NCBI GenBank assembly: GCA_035575035.1
Contig: DATLYH010000070.1
Span: forward strand, 1 to 38,055
Length of the DNA stretch: 38,055 nucleotides
Reading direction: 5' to 3'
DNA from: DATLYH01 sp035575035
GTDB lineage: Bacteria > Planctomycetota > Planctomycetia > Gemmatales > Gemmataceae
Numbering within the stretch: position 1 is the stretch's first letter; every line of letters begins with the position of its first letter. Both the position numbers and the translations under genes were made by a program. The notes below the pieces were generated by a model, which was given only the letters and a program-made list of their open reading frames with translations, made no database searches and was not told the DNA's origin. This document shows, piece by piece, positions 1 through 7,129 of the stretch.

Positions 1-578
1 AGCACCTGCGTCACCGCCAGCAAGTTATCGTGCTCCTCCGGCCGGGCCCGCTCGTCGATCACCTCCCGGCAGCGCCGGAAGACCGGCTCCGGCGGCCCCG
101 CGAAAGAAGTCAACAGCACCCAGGGCATCAAACCGGGCTCTTCTGTTCTCAGCAAGTCCTCGGCAGGCAACGTCCACAACGCAACTACCCGCCAACTGAG
201 ACGAAGGTGCGTCCAGCCACCGCGGCTGGGCAACGCCGTCTCGGCCGCTACCTCCACATTCCCCTTGGGATGCAGGACCAGCACCAACACGTCCGGAAGG
301 ACCCGACGGTCCTGAAGGACCAGCGTCACGTCGTCCATGACCTGTTCCGCCACGCGACGGTCGGGATAGGTGGCGATCTCCACAAGAAACAGATCGGGCT
401 GCGGTTGCCCGGCGCGCTGAACCTCCAGCAGTCCGTCCGGGATTTGGCGTGGTTGGACCACTTCCGCTTGCACGGAACGCCAGCTAACCACGTCCCGCAC
501 ACCCCCCAACCTCAGGATCTGATCACCGTGGTGTTCGATCAGCCACTTACTGCTGCGATCGTAGCGAAACTTGGCCAT
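1..578 (-). CDS. Rpn/PD-(D/E)XK-like hypothetical protein, 3' end cut by window edge
   Basis: An open minus-strand frame runs from ATG at 576-578 to the left edge (at least 192 codons) without a stop. The protein begins MAKFRYDRSSKWLIEHHGDQ and contains a D-x-FLVEIATYP stretch, where D and E fit the D...ExK-type core of PD-(D/E)XK nucleases. From memory this opening resembles a large family of Gemmata-type proteins related to the Rpn (YhgA-like) recombination-promoting nuclease group. That assignment rests on recall, not a search. It starts 34 bases after the gyrB stop with GAGG just upstream of the ATG, so it may be read from the gyrB transcript. The C-terminal part is outside the window. 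Confidence 0.6.
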   Translation of the reverse strand, partial: MAKFRYDRSSKWLIEHHGDQILRLGGVRDVVSWRSVQAEVVQPRQIPDGLLEVQRAGQPQPDLFLVEIATYPDRRVAEQVMDDVTLVLQDRRVLPDVLVLVLHPKGNVEVAAETALPSRGGWTHLRLSWRVVALWTLPAEDLLRTEEPGLMPWVLLTSFAGPPEPVFRRCREVIDERARPEEHDNLLAVTQV

Positions 579-612
579 GACCTCGTCATCCGTGCGAGGG
601 GCTCACTTGACC

Positions 613-3213
613 TCAGGCCCCGTGGTAGTCGATGTCCTTGACTTCCAGGGCGTGCTTCTGGATGAACTCGCGGCGCGGCTCGACCTTCTCTCCCATCAGC
701 GTGCGGAACAGGTCATCCGCCTTGAAAGCATCCTCCAGCTGCACCTGCATCAGCCGCCGCTTCTGCGGGTCGAGCGTGGTCTCCCACAGCTCTTCCGCGT
801 CCATCTCGCCCAGCCCCTTGAAGCGCGTCACCGTCAGGCCGCGTTCTCCCAGGCGGCGGATCTCGCCGACCAACTCGCGGAGGTGGGGAAGCACCCGGCG
901 GAAGTCGCCGTTTTCCAGGATAAAGCGGGGCGGCGGCTCCCGGCCGGCCACGCGCGGCGCCGGCACCAGGTCGCCGGCTCCCAGGCCGAATTCCCGCAGC
1001 CGGTCGAGGCCCCGGTTCACTGCCCGCACCTCGTGCAGGTCCTGCACCAGGAAGGTTTCGCCGGGGCCGTTGCCATTCTCCGGGCGCTCCCGCTCCCGGC
1101 TCACCGGGCCATGCAGCTCGTCGGCCACCTCCAGGTCGTGGCCCCGCCGCTGCTGCTCGGCCTGATGAAAGGCGTCCACCTCGGCGGCGCTGTGGAACCA
1201 GTGCTCACGCCCGCCCAGCAATACCCGGTAGGTCGGTAGCCCGCGGCTATCGCCCGCCTTCGCCAAGAACGACGCCAGGTTCAGCCCCCGCCGTTCCAGG
1301 ATCAGCAGCGCCTCTTCCAGCTCGGCCAGCACCTGCGTCAACTGCCGCAGTCGGTCCCCCTCGAAGGTCGCCGGCGCCGGTCGCTCACGCTCCCGGCTCT
1401 GATCGAGCACCGCCGGCGCCGGTCGCTCACGCTCCCGGCTCTGATCGAGTACCGTCAGCCTCGTGCCCGCCAGGCCGCGGTCCATCAGCTCGCGCTGCAT
1501 CTCCTCCGCGGTCTGCACATAGCGCACGCTCTTCTTGTGTGTCACCTTGTACAACGGCGGCCGGGCCACGTAGATCCGCCCTGCCTCGATCAACTTCTGC
1601 ATCTGTCGGTAAAAGAAAGTCAACAGCAGGGTGCGGATGTGCTGGCCGTCCACGTCGGCGTCGGTCAAGACAATCACCTTGCCATAGCGGAGCTTCTCCA
1701 GGTCGTCGGTGTTGCCGATGTCGATGCCGACCGCCGAGATCAGGCTGCAAATCTCCTCGTTGGACAGGACCTTCTCGGGGCGGGCCTTCTCAACGTTGAG
1801 CACCTTGCCGCGCAGGGGCAGGATGGCCTGGAAGTGGCGGTTGCGGCCAGCCTCGGCCGAGCCGCCGGCCGACTGCCCCTCAACGAGAAACAGCTCCGAC
1901 TCCTCGCGGTCGCGGGTGGTGCAGTCCATCAGCTTGCCAGGCAGGCCGGCACCGCTGAGAATGCTCTTGCGGTCCTTCAGGGCCTTCTTGGCCTTGGCGG
2001 CCGCCTCGCGGGCCTCGGCCGCCAGCATCACCTTCTTGATGATCTTCTGGGCGTCCTTGGGGTTCTCCTCGAGGTACTGGCCGAGCATCTCGTTGACCAC
2101 GCTGGCAACAATCCCCTCGACCTCGGGGTTGTTCAGGCGGATCTTGGTCTGGGCCTCCAGCTGCGGCTCGGGCACCTGCACGCTGATGACGGCAGTTAGT
2201 CCCTCGCGGAAGTCCTCGCCGATCGGCGTCAGGTCGTTCTTGAACAGCCCTTCCTTGGTGCCGTAGGTGTTCAGCGTCCGGGTCAGGGCCGAGCGGAAGC
2301 CGACCAGGTGCGTGCCGCCGACCGAGTTATAGGCGTTGTTGGCGTAGCAGCGCACCCGTTCCTCATCGCTGGTGGTGTACTGCAAGGCGACCTCGACGCG
2401 GACGTCGTCTACCGTCTTGTCCATGTAGATCGGCTTGTGCAGCACGTCCTCGAAGCGGTTGAGGTACTGGACGAATTCGGCGATGCCGCCGTCGTACTTG
2501 AAGGTCTCCTCCTTGCCACTGCGTTCGTCGGTGAGCTTGATGGCCAGCCCCTTGTTGAGGAAGGCCAACTCGCGAAGCCGGGCTTCCAGCGTGTCGTAGT
2601 CAAAGGTGACGCCGTGGAAGATTTCCGGGTCGGGCTTGAAGGTGATGCGCGTGCCGGTTCCCTTGGCCAGGCCGCGTTCCGTCACCTCGGTGATGGGCCG
2701 GCCGCGCTCGTACTCCTGGACATAAGCCTTGCCGTTGCGGTGGACCTCGGCCTCGACCCACTCCGACAGGGCGGTGACCGCCTTGGCGCCGATGCCGTGC
2801 AGCCCGGCCGAGACCTTGTAGGTGTTCTTGTCAAACTTGGCGCCGGCGCCGACGGTGGTCATCACCACTTCGAGGGTCGGCCGCTGCGCCTCGGGATGCA
2901 TGTCCACAGGGATGCCGCGGCCATCATCCTGGACAGTGAGGCTGCCATCGACATTGATCTTGACCTGGATGTTCTTGCAATAGCCGGCCAGCGCCTCATC
3001 GACACTGTTGTAGACCAGTTCGTAGACCAGATGGTGCAGGCCCTGGGCGCTGGTGTTGCCGATGTACATTCCCGGACGCTGGCGGATGTGGGCCGTGTCG
3101 CGGAAGATCTGCACGCTTTCCGAGACATACTGCTGCTCGGCGACTGCCGCACCATTGGCGTCCGCGGCGGTCAGCTCGTTCTCGGCAACACCAAGGGTCT
3201 GTTCACTACTCAT
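613..3213 (-). CDS. gyrB: DNA gyrase subunit B
   Basis: ATPase subunit of type II topoisomerase, which introduces negative supercoils with GyrA. The 866-aa product shows the GHKL ATPase signatures ELVYNSVDEA (Asn69 for Mg-ATP) and DGRGIPV, then SAGLHGIGAKAVTALS, and the TOPRIM motifs LVEGQSAGGSAEAGRNR and VLTDADVDGQHIRTL, ending with the usual FKGLGEMDAEELWETT. I chose ATG 3211-3213 because GGGGAG lies seven bases upstream. A start 27 bases earlier is open but has no better site. The region between the TOPRIM domain and C-terminus is enlarged and carries a 14-aa tandem repeat (about residues 588-615) and a third partial copy near residue 705. It lies downstream of dnaA-dnaN-dciA on the same strand. 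GyrB and ParE are hard to separate by motif alone, but the location favours gyrB. Confidence 0.96.
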   Translation of the reverse strand: MSSEQTLGVAENELTAADANGAAVAEQQYVSESVQIFRDTAHIRQRPGMYIGNTSAQGLHHLVYELVYNSVDEALAGYCKNIQVKINVDGSLTVQDDGRGIPVDMHPEAQRPTLEVVMTTVGAGAKFDKNTYKVSAGLHGIGAKAVTALSEWVEAEVHRNGKAYVQEYERGRPITEVTERGLAKGTGTRITFKPDPEIFHGVTFDYDTLEARLRELAFLNKGLAIKLTDERSGKEETFKYDGGIAEFVQYLNRFEDVLHKPIYMDKTVDDVRVEVALQYTTSDEERVRCYANNAYNSVGGTHLVGFRSALTRTLNTYGTKEGLFKNDLTPIGEDFREGLTAVISVQVPEPQLEAQTKIRLNNPEVEGIVASVVNEMLGQYLEENPKDAQKIIKKVMLAAEAREAAAKAKKALKDRKSILSGAGLPGKLMDCTTRDREESELFLVEGQSAGGSAEAGRNRHFQAILPLRGKVLNVEKARPEKVLSNEEICSLISAVGIDIGNTDDLEKLRYGKVIVLTDADVDGQHIRTLLLTFFYRQMQKLIEAGRIYVARPPLYKVTHKKSVRYVQTAEEMQRELMDRGLAGTRLTVLDQSRERERPAPAVLDQSRERERPAPATFEGDRLRQLTQVLAELEEALLILERRGLNLASFLAKAGDSRGLPTYRVLLGGREHWFHSAAEVDAFHQAEQQRRGHDLEVADELHGPVSRERERPENGNGPGETFLVQDLHEVRAVNRGLDRLREFGLGAGDLVPAPRVAGREPPPRFILENGDFRRVLPHLRELVGEIRRLGERGLTVTRFKGLGEMDAEELWETTLDPQKRRLMQVQLEDAFKADDLFRTLMGEKVEPRREFIQKHALEVKDIDYHGA
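1369..1452. repeat. 42-base tandem repeat inside gyrB
   Basis: Two head-to-tail 42-base units (1369-1410 and 1411-1452) differ at a single base. On the gyrB strand each encodes the 14 residues VLDQSRERERPAPA, so the frame is kept. A related segment near 1078-1108 encodes SRERERPENG. The repeats fall in the variable insert of the GyrB C-terminal half, away from the ATPase and TOPRIM motifs. Confidence 0.95.
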
Positions 3214-3261
3214 GATGCTACTCCCCAACACGCAGAACACTGGACGAGGCGCTAACGGCTT

Positions 3262-3315
3262 GGCGAGCGGCCGGTGTTAGCCGGCCGGTTCGCACCGGAC
3301 CACCGGCCGCTCGCC
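3262..3315. repeat. 15-bp inverted repeat between dciA and gyrB
   Basis: Bases 3262-3276 and 3301-3315 are perfectly complementary (15 bp, rich in GCGAGCGGCCGG), with a 24-base spacer that itself contains CCGGCCGG. There is no T-run on either side. It lies between the dciA stop and the gyrB start on the coding strand. It could be a processing or attenuation hairpin, or one of the dispersed palindromes common in planctomycete intergenic DNA. Confidence 0.85.
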
Positions 3316-3347
3316 CATGTGCCCCGTTATCGTTCCGCGTTCATCAT

Positions 3348-3659
3348 TCACCGTTCTTCGATCACCCCCGCGCGGAAGCGCAGGTCGGTCAGTGCCACGC
3401 CAGGCAGCCGGCGGCGCACCTCGTCCAACAGGCGGCGCTTGTGGAAGTGGGTCAGCTCTTGGAGCAAGATGGCGTTGCCGACCAACACCTCCAGCACACC
3501 GCGCCTTAACCCGGCAACCCGGGTTTGCTTGTGGCCCTCGGGACCGATCGCCTCGGCCCAGGCCTGCTCCAGCCGAAGGCGCTCCTGCTGCCGGCCCCAA
3601 CCGCGGGCGATGAACAGCCGGCCCAGGATGTCTTTCAACAACTCCGGACCTTTTTCCAT
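3348..3659 (-). CDS. dciA: DUF721 / DciA-family helicase-loading protein
   Basis: Small protein (103 aa from ATG 3657-3659; 111 aa if ATG 3681-3683 is used) of the DUF721 family. DciA proteins are the common non-DnaC loaders or partners of the replicative helicase DnaB. The sequence shows the family pattern: an N-terminal helical part (LKDILGRLFIARGWG), then WAEAIGPEGHKQTRVAGLRRGVL, a beta-rich LEVLVGNAILLQEL and the basic HKRRLLDEVRRRLPGV. The gene sits between dnaN and gyrB, the classical place for this family, though recF is missing from the arrangement. No clear ribosome binding site decides between the two starts. I prefer the shorter form because the first eight residues of the longer one look like flanking sequence. 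Confidence 0.8.
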   Translation of the reverse strand: MEKGPELLKDILGRLFIARGWGRQQERLRLEQAWAEAIGPEGHKQTRVAGLRRGVLEVLVGNAILLQELTHFHKRRLLDEVRRRLPGVALTDLRFRAGVIEER

Positions 3660-3683
3660 GACAGTCCGTCGTCTGTGACCCAT

Positions 3684-3724
3684 AGTCCGTAGTCGGTAGC
3701 CAAGGTTGCCACGACCTACGGACT
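3684..3724. repeat. Hairpin between dnaN and dciA
   Basis: AGTCCGTAG at 3684-3692 pairs with CTACGGACT at 3716-3724, with further imperfect pairing towards the loop. It fills the short space between the dnaN stop and the dciA start and has no T-tract. It may be a dispersed repeat or a mild attenuator between the two genes. Confidence 0.75.
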
Positions 3725-3729
3725 AATCA

Positions 3730-4836
3730 CTAGGTCAGCGGCATCACCAGATACGAGTAATTCGGCCCGCTGCGGAACAGGGCCGGACTGCTGCTATCGA
3801 CCAACTCCAGCGTCAGCTCGGCGTCGCCCGGCAGCACCCGCAGCATGTCCACGATGAATTCCGGGTTGAAACTGATGTCGAGCGCCTTGCCGTCGTACGC
3901 CACCGGCAGATCGACACGGGACCGACCGGTAGTCGAGCCCTGGGCCTCCAGGGTCAGCTTCGTGCGGCCGAAGTGGAAGATCACCCGCTTGCTGTCGTTG
4001 TCGGTCATGATGGCCGCTTGCCGCACCGCCGCCAGGAAGGGGCCAACCGACAGCGGCACCTTGGTCGTTTGCTTCTTGGGGAAGACCGCCTTGTAATCGG
4101 GGAAGCGGCCCTCCACCAGTCGGCTGTAGATCACCGCCCGCTCGGTGCGGAAGAGCACCTCGTTGGGCCGAAAGCTGACACGCACCTGTTCCTCGTCGTC
4201 CTGGAGGTTCCGCTCGAGCAGATTCATCGCCTTGGAGGGCACCACCGGGGTCTGCCCCTTGGTGGTGTGGCCGCCGTGCCCCTCGCCCCGCCCCTGACAC
4301 AGGGCCAGCCGTCGGCCGTCGGTCGCCACTAGCCGCACGTCATCATCGTCCAACTCCCACAGCACCCCGGTCCACGAGTAGCGGGAGGCTTCTCCTTCGG
4401 CGGCGGCGAAGACGGTGCGGCGTATCATTTCGCGCAGGCCGCCGGCGGCAATCGCGTGATACTTGTCGTCGGTGAAGACCGGCAGGTCGGGGAAGTTGGC
4501 CGGGTCCTCACTGGGCATGTTCCATTCGGCCGACTCACCCCGGACCACGCAAGAGCTGGGATCGGTCTCGATGGTCAGCTCGTCGTCCTGGGCCTCGCGC
4601 AGAATGGCGAGCAAGCGGGCGGCCGGCAGGATCGCTTCGCCCGGCTCATCGACCTGCAGGCCGCGTACCTCCAGCCGGATGCCCAGCTCCAGGTCGGTAG
4701 CCATGAGGGTGCATTTCCCGTCGTCGGCGACCGCCTTGAGGTTTTTCAGGATCGGCTTGATGTCGCGGCTGGGGACCGCCACGCTGGCCAGCTGGCAAGC
4801 GGCCAGCAATCCTTCGCGATTGCAAATTGCCTTCAT
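3730..4836 (-). CDS. dnaN: DNA polymerase III beta sliding clamp
   Basis: Processivity clamp of the replicase, forming a ring around DNA. The 368-aa length is normal for the family. Recognisable stretches are MKAICNREGLLAACQLAS at the start, LMATDLELGIRLEVRG, the domain-two sequence LVATDGRRLALCQG, FPDYKAVFP, and the C-terminal FRSGPNYSYLVMPLT, close to the usual SSDYVVMPMR-type end that closes the hydrophobic partner-binding cleft. The ATG at 4834-4836 is preceded by AAGGAG ten bases upstream. It is followed closely by dciA and gyrB on the same strand. Unusually, it is separated from dnaA by a DUF4160/DUF2442 pair and about 350 non-coding bases. Confidence 0.97.
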   Translation of the reverse strand: MKAICNREGLLAACQLASVAVPSRDIKPILKNLKAVADDGKCTLMATDLELGIRLEVRGLQVDEPGEAILPAARLLAILREAQDDELTIETDPSSCVVRGESAEWNMPSEDPANFPDLPVFTDDKYHAIAAGGLREMIRRTVFAAAEGEASRYSWTGVLWELDDDDVRLVATDGRRLALCQGRGEGHGGHTTKGQTPVVPSKAMNLLERNLQDDEEQVRVSFRPNEVLFRTERAVIYSRLVEGRFPDYKAVFPKKQTTKVPLSVGPFLAAVRQAAIMTDNDSKRVIFHFGRTKLTLEAQGSTTGRSRVDLPVAYDGKALDISFNPEFIVDMLRVLPGDAELTLELVDSSSPALFRSGPNYSYLVMPLT

Positions 4837-4849
4837 GGCCCTGGCTCTC

Positions 4850-5180
4850 CTTACCGGGGCTTTCTTGCCCGGGTGAAATTGAGGAAGATTCTTTTTAACT
4901 TTCCCTCAGTGACAGTAGTAAAAGCAGTTCCGCTCGCTGTTACGATCTTCGTTTCCATCGGCGCTTCTGCTTTCAAGTTCATCGGTTGAGGTTGAACAGC
5001 GGTTGTGGAAAACCGGTTGCTCCGGTGTCAAGTCGCGGTGGCGGGCCGTGGATGAAACCGGCTCGTTTGGCCGCGGCCGCTCGTTCGGCCGAGAAACCGT
5101 CCGTCAATCACGTCCCAGCAACCGGGTATCAACAGGTTTTCCATAACATGCCGCACCGTGCGCGGCTCAGTTTCAGCGTT
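4850..5180. other. Candidate replication origin region (non-coding)
   Basis: This non-coding stretch lies between dnaN and the DUF2442 gene. It holds the most AT-rich run nearby (about 4872-4935), a DnaA-box-like TGTGGAAAA at 5004-5012 (one change from TGTGGATAA) and a weaker TTTTCCATA at 5137-5145. A TTGACA hexamer on the minus strand lies at 5026-5031, 13 bases from the better box. Bacterial origins often lie beside dnaA or dnaN, so the place is plausible, but two imperfect boxes are thin support. The stretch also probably contains the dnaN promoter, which I could not place. Confidence 0.3.
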
Positions 5181-5183
5181 TGC

Positions 5184-5468
5184 TTAAGCCCGGCGGCGTT
5201 TCACCTTGGCGTCCCGGGGTGGGCATGCCGGCACGCCTTGCAACATACCACGAGCACTGATGTCTTCGTCGATGTCAGGCCAGTGAACTCCTTCGCCTGC
5301 ACCGATCAGCTCAAAATGACTTCGCTGCTCCGGCGTCGCGTTCGCCAACCGCCACGACCAGGCGAGCGGCACGCTGATCGTCCGCCCGTCAGCTAGTTGG
5401 GCAATGATGGCTTCCTCGGTAACTTTGAGGGCGGTGATACGAGGTTCGCTACTGACTACAGTGTTCAT
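5184..5468 (-). CDS. DUF2442 domain protein
   Basis: 94-aa protein with the DUF2442 pattern: a short beta-rich N-terminus (ITALKVTEEAIIAQLADGRT), a middle SVPLAWSWRLANATPEQRSH, and the hallmark ELIGAGEGVHWPDIDEDIS. The basic tail ends in KVKRRRA. Its start overlaps the end of the upstream DUF4160 gene by 20 bases, so the two are probably translationally coupled. Members of these two families are often found as adjacent pairs and have been suspected to form toxin-antitoxin-like or DNA-associated modules, but no biochemical role is established that I know of. The position between dnaA and dnaN is unusual. Confidence 0.85.
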   Translation of the reverse strand: MNTVVSSEPRITALKVTEEAIIAQLADGRTISVPLAWSWRLANATPEQRSHFELIGAGEGVHWPDIDEDISARGMLQGVPACPPRDAKVKRRRA

Positions 5469-5706
5469 CCCATGCTTCCCGAATGTGTTCCAGGTTGTCG
5501 AGGATGATCTTCCGGATGCGGTTCAGTTCCTTTGCCGAGAAGCCGTTGTTCGAGGCCAGGACGACCGGTTCCAGCCAGCATTTGCAAACAGCCCGGTCCC
5601 GCTGAACATGGACATGCCTCGGCTCGTTACAGTCGAAACTGTAAAAGAAGAACCGGTACGGGCCAGGGATACCGGGAACCGTCGGCAAGCCTGAAACCTC
5701 CATCAT
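5449..5706 (-). CDS. DUF4160 domain protein
   Basis: 85-aa protein with the DUF4160 hallmarks PGPYRFFFYSFDCNEPRHVH (the family's G-x-R-x-x-FYS...EPxHVHV block) and a C-terminal helical half LNRIRKIILDNLEHIREAWD. I chose ATG 5704-5706; a second ATG follows immediately, and a TTG start 12 bases earlier is possible. It begins 54 bases after the dnaA stop on the same strand and overlaps the following DUF2442 gene by 20 bases. The pair looks like a two-gene module inserted between dnaA and dnaN. Function is unknown. Confidence 0.85.
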   Translation of the reverse strand: MMEVSGLPTVPGIPGPYRFFFYSFDCNEPRHVHVQRDRAVCKCWLEPVVLASNNGFSAKELNRIRKIILDNLEHIREAWDEHCSQ

Positions 5707-5760
5707 CGGAAGATCCAATGGCCCTGCCTTTCACTCGTCTGGTTAAGCATGGCGTGGCGG

Positions 5761-6762
5761 TCACGCCAGCTCTGCCTGAAGCTGTCGCACCACGCCGGCA
5801 AGGGTCGGGTCGCGGGTCAAGGCGGCGCCGATCTTTCGGCAAGCGTGCAGTACCGTGCTGTGGTCGCGCCCGCCAAAGTAGGCCCCGATCTGCTCCAGCG
5901 ACAGTCCCGTGAGCCGGCGGGCTAAATACATGCTCACTTGCCGTGGCACCAGAGCGCTGCGCGACCGTTGCCGCGACCGCAGCTGCCGGCCGTCGATCCG
6001 GAAATATCGGCCGACCTGTTCGGCGATCCGCTCCACCGTGAGGCCGCTGGCCTCCGCCACGTCGCGGAAGCATTGGGCGACGGTGTCCCGGTCGGGCAAG
6101 CGCTGGTGCAACCGGGCTAACTCCTCCAGGCGGGCGATGGCCCCTTCCAGCTGCCGAGCACTGCCGCCGGTGTGCTCGGCCAGCCAGTCGAGCACGTCCG
6201 GCCCGACGGCCAGCTGCCGCCGCTGGGCCCGGTCTTGCAAAAAGGCCAACCGGCTCGCCCGGCCGAACGGCTCCAGCCCGACCACCAGCCCACAAGCGAG
6301 CCGGCTCGTCAGCCGCGCCGGCAGATGGGTGAGTCGGCGCGGCCCCACCAGCGCGGTAAAGACCATCTGCTGCTGACGGGACAGGCACCGGTCGAACACC
6401 TGGACCAGGGCCTCCGCGGCCTCGGGGCGCAGGTGCTGCAAGTCCTCGACAACCAGGAGGTCCCCCTCCCAATCGGTCAGCCTGGTGCAGGCGGCATTTT
6501 CGTTACTCTCAACCGAAGACAAAAAGCCGTTCAGGTCGCCGGCACGGTGGATGGTGTCCGTCAGGCCCGGACAGCGCCTTTGGATTTCGCCGGCCAGGGC
6601 CGCTACTAGGTGGGTCTTGCCGGTTCCTGCGGGTCCATGCAGGAAGAGGGGGTTGATTTTCCGGCGCCGTCGGCCGGAGCCCAGGCAATCGGCCACGCGC
6701 TGGGCGGCAATCAAGGCCGATCGGTTCTCCGGCGTCGTAACCCAGCGTGTGAAGGTGTGCAT
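5761..6762 (-). CDS. dnaA: Chromosomal replication initiator DnaA, short form
   Basis: AAA+ initiator that binds DnaA boxes and opens the origin. The 333-aa product starts almost directly with the ATPase domain: Walker A GPAGTGKTHL (Lys49), Walker B region DLLVVEDLQHL, then sensor regions, and domain IV with the DnaA signature LTGLSLEQIGAYFGGRDHST close to the C-terminus. Domains I and II, which in E. coli contact DnaB and DiaA, are missing. The frame is closed by a TGA 36 bases upstream of ATG 6760-6762 and there is no other start, so this is not a mis-called start. The Walker B is DLQHL rather than the usual DDIQFL. The ribosome binding site is weak. A good promoter lies at 6837-6865. Confidence 0.93.
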   Translation of the reverse strand: MHTFTRWVTTPENRSALIAAQRVADCLGSGRRRRKINPLFLHGPAGTGKTHLVAALAGEIQRRCPGLTDTIHRAGDLNGFLSSVESNENAACTRLTDWEGDLLVVEDLQHLRPEAAEALVQVFDRCLSRQQQMVFTALVGPRRLTHLPARLTSRLACGLVVGLEPFGRASRLAFLQDRAQRRQLAVGPDVLDWLAEHTGGSARQLEGAIARLEELARLHQRLPDRDTVAQCFRDVAEASGLTVERIAEQVGRYFRIDGRQLRSRQRSRSALVPRQVSMYLARRLTGLSLEQIGAYFGGRDHSTVLHACRKIGAALTRDPTLAGVVRQLQAELA

Positions 6763-6836
6763 ACGATAATTCGACCCATCCCCGGAGATGGGCGGTCAAC
6801 CTCCTGGCCCTGGCTATCCGGGAGAATTTCTTTTTC

Positions 6837-6865
6837 ATTTTAGCCGGAAAAGGACTGAATCACAA
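6837..6865 (-). promoter_or_regulatory. Probable dnaA promoter
   Basis: On the minus strand, TTGTGA (6860-6865) and TAAAAT (6837-6842) are separated by exactly 17 bases, a good match to the sigma-70 type -35/-10 pair. Transcription would begin near 6830, leaving a leader of about 70 bases before the dnaA ATG. The surrounding 6825-6905 is noticeably AT-richer than the window. Confidence 0.6.
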
Positions 6866-7025
6866 GCACAAACGTTATGCCGAAAAGTTAATCCAGCAAA
6901 GGAGATAGGCACGGCAGCCAGGCCCATTCTCCCTGCCGCAACCCCCTTGGCCTCAGGGGAGCGACATGGGAGGGCTCCGGCAGCAATTTGGAAGTGCAAG
7001 TGCAAGTCAAACAATAGGTTATGAT

Positions 7026-7086
7026 TCTCCGATTGGGTCAGATCCCAATCGGAGACGCAGTGGCACCGGCTGTCAGCCGGTGCCAC
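7026..7086. repeat. Two consecutive perfect hairpins downstream of acs
   Basis: The first hairpin pairs 7026-7037 with 7044-7055 (12 bp, 6-base loop). The second pairs 7060-7071 with 7075-7086 (12 bp, 3-base loop). They lie just after the acs stop on the acs strand and before the dnaA promoter. Neither is followed by a T-run. They may act as a transcription block between acs and dnaA, or be dispersed palindromes. A partial further copy of the second arm (GTGCCACCTGTGG-like) follows at about 7101-7113. Confidence 0.85.
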
Positions 7087-7129
7087 CTGTGGACCTGCTG
7101 GTGCCACCTGTGGGCTTGCTGCGGTCGCC

